A stretch of 64,000 bases of DNA from Pseudomonas cavernicola. Its GTDB lineage: Bacteria > Pseudomonadota > Gammaproteobacteria > Pseudomonadales > Pseudomonadaceae. Under the pieces are notes generated by a model. The model worked only from the letters and a program-made list of their open reading frames with translations, did no database searches and was not told the DNA's origin. The stretch lies in contig NZ_QYUR01000003.1 in NCBI RefSeq assembly GCF_003596405.1, positions 62,001 through 126,000 on the forward strand. The letters are read 5' to 3'. A program made the position numbers and the translations under genes. Shown in pieces: positions 58,450-64,000 of this stretch (position 1 is its first letter; each line of letters begins with the position of its first letter).

Positions 58450-58562
58450 CCCGCTACCAGCGCGCCAAGCGCTACGCCTTCTGGCGCGGCTTCGCTTTCA
58501 GCCTGCTCGCCTTTACGGGCTTGGCTGCGGTTTACGACTTGGTTGAGCGCATCGGCGGCTAA
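58446..58562 (+). CDS. 38-residue membrane peptide
   Basis: Starts MTRYQRAKRYAFWRGFAFSL and contains one hydrophobic segment (FSLLAFTGLAAVYDLV) after a basic N-terminus. Coupled by ATGA to the gene before. Confidence 0.5.
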   Translation: MTRYQRAKRYAFWRGFAFSLLAFTGLAAVYDLVERIGG

Positions 58563-58629
58563 ACCTCTCCCCTTTCCCGCTAACACGTATGCGCCAGCTC
58601 GTAGGGCTTCGCGCGTCTGGAGATTCACC

Positions 58630-59457
58630 ATGAACGCACCCGCGAAACATGCCGACGCTATGCCGGCAATTGCCGAGGCCGCCCTAGTCGAAGTGCTGAG
58701 CGGAAGCCTGTACCCAGGCGCTGCACAGAACTCGGTTGTGATGGTGCTGGCCTACTGCAAGGCCGCCCAGCTCGACCCGATGCTGAAGCCGGTCCACATC
58801 GTGCCGATCTACCAGAAGGGCCGTGGCATGGTCGACGTGGTGATGCCGGGCATTGGCCTGTACCGCATCCAGGCGGCGCGCACCGGCCAGTACGCCGGTA
58901 TCAGCGACCCCGAGTACGGGCCGGCGATTACCGCCACCCTGGCTGGCGTAGAAGTCACCTACCCCGAGTGGTGCCGCGTCACCGTAAAACGGCAGATGGC
59001 CAGCGGCCAGATCGCCGAGTTCACAGCCAATGAGCGCTGGCTGGAGAACTACGCCACCGCCAGCCGGGACAGCGCCGCGCCAAACGCCATGTGGAAGCGC
59101 CGCGCCTTTGCCCAGCTCGCCAAGTGCGCCGAGGCACAGGCCTTGCGCAAGGCATTCCCCGAAGTCGGCTCTGCGCCAACCGCTGACGAAATGGAAGGCA
59201 AGGCCTTCGACGATAGCGCCCGCGACGTGACGCCCGCTGCGAGCCAGGCCCAGCGCGAAGAGTCTGAGCCGGCAGCCCTGCCCGCCTATCCCGACGGCAA
59301 GCTGGAAGAAAGCATTCCAGCCTGGCGCGCCAGCTTCGATGCCGGGAAAAGCAGCGCCGACCACGTCATCGCCAAGATCAGCACGAAATACACGCTCAGT
59401 CTCGAGCAAATCAAAAAAATCGAGGCGCTTGAAGCGCTGGAAGGAGAGCAGGCATGA
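58630..59457 (+). CDS. Bet/RecT-family single-strand annealing recombinase
   Basis: A 275-residue protein. Family blocks are CKAAQLDPMLKPVHIVPIYQ, MPGIGLYRIQAARTGQYAGI and MWKRRAFAQLAKCAEAQALR. It anneals single strands made by the exonuclease encoded next, with an ATGA overlap. The pair corresponds to lambda Bet-Exo. Confidence 0.92.
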   Translation: MNAPAKHADAMPAIAEAALVEVLSGSLYPGAAQNSVVMVLAYCKAAQLDPMLKPVHIVPIYQKGRGMVDVVMPGIGLYRIQAARTGQYAGISDPEYGPAITATLAGVEVTYPEWCRVTVKRQMASGQIAEFTANERWLENYATASRDSAAPNAMWKRRAFAQLAKCAEAQALRKAFPEVGSAPTADEMEGKAFDDSARDVTPAASQAQREESEPAALPAYPDGKLEESIPAWRASFDAGKSSADHVIAKISTKYTLSLEQIKKIEALEALEGEQA

Positions 59458-61097
59458 AAATCCATACCGAAGTTCAAGGCAGCCCCGAGTGGCTAGCGCT
59501 GCGTGCCACCTTCTTCACCGCCTCCGAAGCGCCGGCAATGATGGGCGCGTCGAAATACCAGACCCGCACCGAACTGCTGGCCCTGAAGAAATCCGGCATC
59601 GCGCCGGATGTATCGCAGGCCACGCAGTACATTTTCGACCAGGGCCACACTGCAGAGGCGTCGGCCCGCATCATCCTTGAGGGCATGATCGGCGAGGATC
59701 TTTTCCCGGTCGTCGCCTCCAGCGGCAACCTGCTGGCCAGCATGGACGGCATGACCATGCTGGAAGACGTGCTGTTTGAGCACAAACTGCTGAATCAAGG
59801 CCTTGTCGCCCAGGTCCAGGCCGGCGATCTTGAGCCGCACTACTACTGGCAGCTTGAGCAGCAGCTGCTGGTCAGCGGTGCCGAAAAGGCCCTCTTCGTG
59901 TGCTCGGATGGCACCGCCGAGAACTTCCACCAGATGGAGTACCGGTCAGTGCCTGGCCGCGCCGAGCAGCTGCTGGCCGGCTGGGCTCAGTTCGAGGCCG
60001 ACCTGGCCGAGTTCGTGCCGGCCGAGTACGCCCCGGCAGTGGTCGGCAAGGCGCCTGACGAGCTGCCAGCGCTGCGCATTGAGCTGACCGGCATGGTCAC
60101 CGCCAGCAACCTAAAAGTGTTCGAGGAATCGGCCCTGGCCGTGATCGGATCGGTTAAAACCGACCTACAGACCGACCAGGACTTTGCCGACGCCAAGAAG
60201 GCCGTCAAGTGGTGTGGCGACGTTGAGGAAGCGGTAGCTCAGGCCAAGAAGCAGGCGCTCAGCCAGACGACCAGCATTGACGAGCTGTTCAAGGCGCTGG
60301 ACCGGATCAGCGCCAATGCCCGCTCGACACGCCTGAACGTCGACAAGCAGGTCAAGGCGCAGGAACTGTCGATCAAGGTCAGCATCAAGGCCAAGGCCGA
60401 GGCGGCCTTTACCGACCACATTGCCACGATCAACAAGACCCTTGGCCGACTGGTGATGCCGGCAGTGGCCACAGACTTCGCCGGCGCCATGAAGAACAAG
60501 CGCACGCTGGCCAGCCTGCGCGATGCCGTCGACTCCGAACTGGCCCGCGCCAAGATCGACGCCAACCAGGTCGCCGACGGCATCCGCATCAACCTGGAAA
60601 GCCTTCGCACCCTGGCGGTCGACCATGCCTTCCTGTTCAACGATGCTCAGCAGTTGGTGCTCAAGGCGAATGACGACCTGGTTGCGCTGATCAAGGTCCG
60701 CATTGGCGAGCATGAAGAAGCGGAGGCCAAGAAACGTGAAACTGAGCGTCTGCGTGTCGCGGCCGAAAATCAGCGGCAGATTGATCTGGCAGCAGCAGAA
60801 GCGCCAGCAGTAGTTCAGCCAGTAACGGAGCCCGTAGCGGAACAGCAACCCGAGCCGGCCGCTCAGCCGGCGCCCGTCCTACAGCGCCCGTCCGCACCAG
60901 TGCAAGCCGCTCCAGCAGCCCGCGCGTCCTACCATCCGGAAGTGTTCGACCTGATGCAGCTAGTGATCGCGGTATCCGACGGCCATGCGCCGCTGGACCT
61001 GCTGATGGTCAATCAGGAAGCGTTGGCCGCCGAGTTGCGCACCCAGGGCGCCAGCTTCGACCTGCCCGGCGTGAGGCTGGCGAAGGCGGCAGCTTGA
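59454..61097 (+). CDS. YqaJ-family exonuclease with long coiled-coil C-terminus
   Basis: A 547-residue protein. The N-terminal 200 residues are the YqaJ/lambda-exo type nuclease (SPEWLALRATFFTASEAPAM), with Asp98 in SMDG and the E-x-K Glu109/Lys111 in LFEHKLL. The rest is unusual for an exonuclease: residues 215-445 are long charged helices, 460-495 a Pro/Ala/Gln linker, and a C-terminal helical domain follows. The added part may bind the recombinase. Confidence 0.88.
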   Translation: MKIHTEVQGSPEWLALRATFFTASEAPAMMGASKYQTRTELLALKKSGIAPDVSQATQYIFDQGHTAEASARIILEGMIGEDLFPVVASSGNLLASMDGMTMLEDVLFEHKLLNQGLVAQVQAGDLEPHYYWQLEQQLLVSGAEKALFVCSDGTAENFHQMEYRSVPGRAEQLLAGWAQFEADLAEFVPAEYAPAVVGKAPDELPALRIELTGMVTASNLKVFEESALAVIGSVKTDLQTDQDFADAKKAVKWCGDVEEAVAQAKKQALSQTTSIDELFKALDRISANARSTRLNVDKQVKAQELSIKVSIKAKAEAAFTDHIATINKTLGRLVMPAVATDFAGAMKNKRTLASLRDAVDSELARAKIDANQVADGIRINLESLRTLAVDHAFLFNDAQQLVLKANDDLVALIKVRIGEHEEAEAKKRETERLRVAAENQRQIDLAAAEAPAVVQPVTEPVAEQQPEPAAQPAPVLQRPSAPVQAAPAARASYHPEVFDLMQLVIAVSDGHAPLDLLMVNQEALAAELRTQGASFDLPGVRLAKAAA

Positions 61098-61429
61098 GAT
61101 GGGACGGCCATCGGGACGCGGAGCCCGCTCTGGCCGAATCCCTGCGCCAGTTCACCGAGGCCGGGGTATTGGCCGCGGCCAAGGCGCTACGCAGGTCGAC
61201 CCGCACCATCAACCGCATCGCGATCGAGCACGGCATTCAGTTCACCACCGGCACGGCCGAGACCATGAAGTCTCGCCGGAGATCGAGAGACGCAATGGCG
61301 GCGCAAATCGCCCAGCTCGCCGGCACTCACACCCAGGCCGAAATCTGCGCCGCACTCGGCATAACGCGGTTTGTGCTGCGCGAGATCGCCGAAATCCACG
61401 GCATCGACATCAACAGTCGAAACACCTAG
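61094..61429 (+). CDS. Helix-turn-helix phage protein
   Basis: A 111-residue protein from a TTG at 61094 overlapping the preceding TGA. Two helix-turn-helix-like stretches are seen: VLAAAKALRRSTRTINRIAI and TQAEICAALGITRFVLREIA. Probably DNA-binding; target unknown. Confidence 0.6.
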   Translation: MRWDGHRDAEPALAESLRQFTEAGVLAAAKALRRSTRTINRIAIEHGIQFTTGTAETMKSRRRSRDAMAAQIAQLAGTHTQAEICAALGITRFVLREIAEIHGIDINSRNT

Positions 61430-61438
61430 GAGCATTCC

Positions 61439-61627
61439 ATGCCATTCAGAACCAGCGACGAGCTGAGGCTAGCCCGTGAGCACCACCTCGGCAGCCTCCG
61501 CCGCCTCAACGACTTCAGTAACAGCTGGAGCCATGCCGACCGCCAGCGCGGCGCGGACACGATCAATAACCTCAAAACCCAGCTGGCTGAGATTGACGCC
61601 GAGTTGCTGATGGCGGGGGCGGCATGA
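61439..61627 (+). CDS. Small coiled phage protein
   Basis: A 62-residue helical protein starting MPFRTSDELRLAREHHLGSL. Coupled by overlap to the NinX-like gene. Confidence 0.6.
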   Translation: MPFRTSDELRLAREHHLGSLRRLNDFSNSWSHADRQRGADTINNLKTQLAEIDAELLMAGAA

Positions 61628-61989
61628 GCAATATCGAAGTAAAAACCGCCGACCTGATCGGGCCGGCGTTGGATTGGGCTGTAGCGCTGGCAACCGGAGC
61701 GGATGAACTGAAGGTGGGTGCGGATGGTGGGGTTAGCTGCATCTATCAACTGCCCGACGGGGGCTGCTGGACGAACTACTACCGGCCATCCACCGACTGG
61801 AGCCAGGGCGGGCCGCTGATTGAGAAGCACATCACGGCTCTGAACCAGTCAGGCACTGAAACATGGTGGGCGCACAGCGAAGACCGTCTTGGGCTTGGGC
61901 CTACCGCTCTAATCGCCGCCTGTCGCGCCATCGTGGCCGCCAAGCTGGGCGACACCGTTAGCGTGCCAGCCGAACTTGCTCAGCCATGA
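61624..61989 (+). CDS. NinX-like (DUF2591) protein
   Basis: A 121-residue protein. DUF2591 features are VKTADLIGPALDWAVALATG, then DWSQGGPLIEKHITAL and LGPTALIAACRAIVAAKLGD. NinX-like genes are common in the early operons of lambdoid and transposable phages; function unknown. Confidence 0.85.
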   Translation: MSNIEVKTADLIGPALDWAVALATGADELKVGADGGVSCIYQLPDGGCWTNYYRPSTDWSQGGPLIEKHITALNQSGTETWWAHSEDRLGLGPTALIAACRAIVAAKLGDTVSVPAELAQP

Positions 61990-62043
61990 AGCGCCGCATC
62001 CAAGCCATCGGCCGCCGCCGCATCGCCCACCTGGACCTAACCG

Positions 62044-62175
62044 ATGAAATACCTGACCGAGTACCAAGAGGGCTGCTGGGCGCCGAACGAGGCGCGCTGC
62101 CCTTACCCAATCTGGATGCTGGGCCGCCGCTGTGCGTGGCTCGCCGGGTTTAACGATGCGAGGACGTGGGGATGA
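62044..62175 (+). CDS. Rmf/CrpP-like small protein
   Basis: A 43-residue protein starting MKYLTEYQEGCWAPNEARCP. The pattern EG, then ARCPYP, then RRCAWLAGFNDA matches the ribosome modulation factor motif (G-A, CPY, W--G--DA). Host Rmf dimerises ribosomes; phage and plasmid relatives are called CrpP. An overlapping frame from an ATG at 61986 (MKRRIQAIGRRRIAHLDLTD), coupled to NinX by ATGA, may be translated instead of or as well as this one. Confidence 0.6.
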   Translation: MKYLTEYQEGCWAPNEARCPYPIWMLGRRCAWLAGFNDARTWG

Positions 62176-62486
62176 CTGCCAAGACCAGCACCGAACGATC
62201 AGCCAAGAGCGCGGCCAAGCGCCTGGCTGCATCTGAAGAGGAACTGAGGCTGCGCGTGCGGCCCGGCACGAAGGCTGCGCTGGCTGACCTCATGGCCTGG
62301 CATGGCATTGAGCAGGCCGGAGAAGCGATGACGCTGATGATTCATCACCTGCACGCGCTAGGTCCGAGTGGATCGGCGCCGCTGCTTGAAGTGCCGCGCC
62401 ACGTTTTCGAGGTGCCGCCGAGCGTGGCGCTGAAACTTGAACAGGCATATCGCCGCGAAACCCTGCGCATCTGCCAAGACGAATAG
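62172..62486 (+). CDS. Small phage protein
   Basis: A 104-residue protein starting MTAKTSTERSAKSAAKRLAA. The middle (LRLRVRPGTKAALADLMAWH, then EAMTLMIHHLHAL) resembles a ribbon-helix-helix DNA-binding unit. Coupled by ATGA to the Rmf-like gene. Confidence 0.6.
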   Translation: MTAKTSTERSAKSAAKRLAASEEELRLRVRPGTKAALADLMAWHGIEQAGEAMTLMIHHLHALGPSGSAPLLEVPRHVFEVPPSVALKLEQAYRRETLRICQDE

Positions 62487-62566
62487 CCCCGAAAAACCTT
62501 GCCCCTTTCTGGAATATCTTTTCCGCCACCGGCTGCGGCACGGCGGCGCTTTGCCTGGAGTAACGC

Positions 62567-64000
62567 ATGTCTTCACTGAAGAAGCCGGCACCTCTCGACT
62601 TTCACACCCAATACGGACTTGCGCTCAATGAGCAGGACGAAGAGATCAACGTGGACCTGTTCGCCGGCGGCGGCGGCGCAAGCACCGGGATTGAAATGGG
62701 CCTGGGCCGGCCGGTGCATATCGCCATCAACCACAACCCTGCGGCAATCAGCATGCACGAAGCCAATCACCCGGGCGCCATGCACCTGCAGACAGACGTG
62801 TGGGAGGTTGACCCGGTTGAAGTGCTCGCCGGCCGGCATATCGGCTGGTTTCACGCCTCGCCAGATTGCACCCACCACAGCCAGGCCGCCGGCGGCCAGC
62901 CGCGCAAGAAGGAAATCCGCGACCTGTCCTGGGTGGTGATCAAGTGGGCCGGGATCGGCCAGCCTCGAATCATCAGCCTGGAGAACGTGAAGCAGATCCG
63001 GCAGTGGGGACCGCTGATCGCCAAGCGCTGCCAGAAGACCGGCCGCGTCGTGACGCTGGAACAGATCAAGTGCCAGGCTACTGGAAAGATGGTGAATCGT
63101 GTAGCTGCGCCCGGCGAGCGGGTACCGCGCGGCGAGCAATTCCTGGTGCCAGACCCGAAGCGTAAGGGCAACACCTGGCACAAGTTCCTCTCCTGCCTTG
63201 AGTCACTGGGCTATGTGGTCGAGCACCGCATCATCAAGGCCTGCGACTTCGGCGCGCCGACCAGCCGCGAACGCCTTTTCATGGTCGCGCGCCGCGATGG
63301 AAACCCAGTTGTCTGGCCTGAGTCAACCCACTTCGCCAAGCCGGCCAAAGGCCAGAAGCCATACCGCACGGCAGCCGAGTGCATCGACTTCAGCCTTCCC
63401 ACTAACAGCATCTTCGGCCGCAAGAAGCCGCTGGCCGAGGCCACCCTGCGGCGCATAGCCAAAGGCATCGACCGCGAGGTGCTGAAAAAGGCCAAGCCCT
63501 TCATCGTGCCGATCGCCAACTGGTCGCGGGATGCAGTGCTGCCAGTCGATCAGCCGCTGAACACGGTCACGGCCTGGCCGCGAGGCGGATCGTTTGCAGT
63601 GGCTACCGCGTTTCTTGAGCAGGCGAATGGTGGCTTTAACACCATGTACTCCCGCGGGATGGATGAAACAGTCTCAACCGTGACCAATACCGGCAGTCAG
63701 CAGCGCCTGGTCACCGCAAACCTGGTGCATCTGCGCGGAAACTGCGATGCGCGCGACGTTGAAGACCCGTTGAAGGTGGTCAGCGCCAGCGGCCAGCATC
63801 ATGCCCTGGCCACGGCCTTCCTGTCCCGCCAGTTCGGCGCCAGCGTAGGGCAAGGCCTTGATGCGCCGGCGCCAGTGATCACTGCTGGCGGTGGCGGGAA
63901 GTCGGCACTGGTCGAGCTGAAGCTATCACCGGAAGTTGAGGACGGCGCGCTACGCTGTGCGGCGTTCCTGATGCGCTATTACGGCGAGGGTGGGCAATGG
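62567..64000 (+). CDS. DNA cytosine-C5 methyltransferase, partial
   Basis: At least 478 residues before the window ends. Motif I is NVDLFAGGGGASTGIEMG, the catalytic motif IV is HASPDCTHHSQA (PDC in place of PPC, as in a phage subfamily), and motif VI is ISLENVKQI; FGAPTSRERLFMVARRDG is motif VIII. Residues of about 320-465 hold four imperfect units with an NTVTA- or TVTNTG-like core, in the target-recognition part. It would methylate phage DNA against host restriction. Confidence 0.9.
   Translation, partial: MSSLKKPAPLDFHTQYGLALNEQDEEINVDLFAGGGGASTGIEMGLGRPVHIAINHNPAAISMHEANHPGAMHLQTDVWEVDPVEVLAGRHIGWFHASPDCTHHSQAAGGQPRKKEIRDLSWVVIKWAGIGQPRIISLENVKQIRQWGPLIAKRCQKTGRVVTLEQIKCQATGKMVNRVAAPGERVPRGEQFLVPDPKRKGNTWHKFLSCLESLGYVVEHRIIKACDFGAPTSRERLFMVARRDGNPVVWPESTHFAKPAKGQKPYRTAAECIDFSLPTNSIFGRKKPLAEATLRRIAKGIDREVLKKAKPFIVPIANWSRDAVLPVDQPLNTVTAWPRGGSFAVATAFLEQANGGFNTMYSRGMDETVSTVTNTGSQQRLVTANLVHLRGNCDARDVEDPLKVVSASGQHHALATAFLSRQFGASVGQGLDAPAPVITAGGGGKSALVELKLSPEVEDGALRCAAFLMRYYGEGGQW

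Overview
The window is a Pseudomonas chromosome segment (gamma-proteobacterium, GC-rich) with a large temperate prophage. Host identity rests on the conserved run thrS-infC-rpmI-rplT-pheS-pheT-ihfA-merR-like-tRNA-Pro on the minus strand (7452-14907), in the order usual for Pseudomonas, and on the sequence of these proteins.

Bases 1-7440 are a worn chromosomal region. It holds an arcD-type antiporter split by a frameshift, a small conserved gene, a CAX-type Ca2+/H+ exchanger broken by a deletion and a nonsense codon, an intact SulP-STAS anion transporter, an IS30-family element with two in-frame stops, the C-terminal scrap of another transposase, and the C-terminal scrap of a tyrosine integrase beside tRNA-Pro. 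The last is probably what remains of an older island.

The prophage begins at about 15133, at the 3' half of a tRNA-Val(GAC) gene left upstream of thrS (an att site flanked by arm-type repeats), and runs past 64000. Its integrase and the other att end lie outside the window. The plan is lambdoid. From the immunity region (about 50650-50980: Cro-like, operators, CI/LexA-like repressor) a leftward minus-strand operon encodes CII-like, replication O-like (with a candidate origin), DnaB helicase, a nin-type region (NinB, YbcO-like nuclease, NinI-like phosphatase, VRR-NUC, TraR/DksA-like finger), lysis (holin, lysozyme, Rz/Rz1), packaging (TerS, TerL), head (portal DUF4055, MuF-like, scaffold, capsid), connectors, and a tail made of tube, G/GT chaperones with a slippery site, tape measure, DUF2460, DUF2163, NlpC/P60, J-like tip and fibre. 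The end of the tail order resembles that of gene transfer agents. Terminators punctuate this late operon.

A second immunity locus of phage P22 immI type (Mnt-like, Arc-like and AntA-type antirepressor, with a strong promoter and palindromic operator) sits inside the tail genes. Two HNH endonuclease genes and a lipoprotein gene are further insertions.

Rightward from the repressor lies a set likely expressed in the lysogen: the CI-like repressor, two lipoproteins sharing a C-terminal module, a CsrA/RsmA-like regulator with an insertion, and an AT-rich HigB-HigA-SecB-like toxin-antitoxin-chaperone module behind its own palindromic promoter. Then come an SRAP protein, a DUF1654 gene with a perfect SOS box, and a PL-like promoter with repressor-type operators and a boxA. 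Downstream of PL, two long untranslated structured stretches surround one gene, followed by small genes, Bet/RecT recombinase, YqaJ exonuclease, NinX-like, an Rmf-like protein and a cytosine-C5 methyltransferase cut by the window end. The most notable candidates are the TAC module, the P22-like second immunity locus, the twin lipoproteins and the phage CsrA. Two phage genes (tail tube and tail tip) and arcD carry single-base shifts that could be real or sequence errors.
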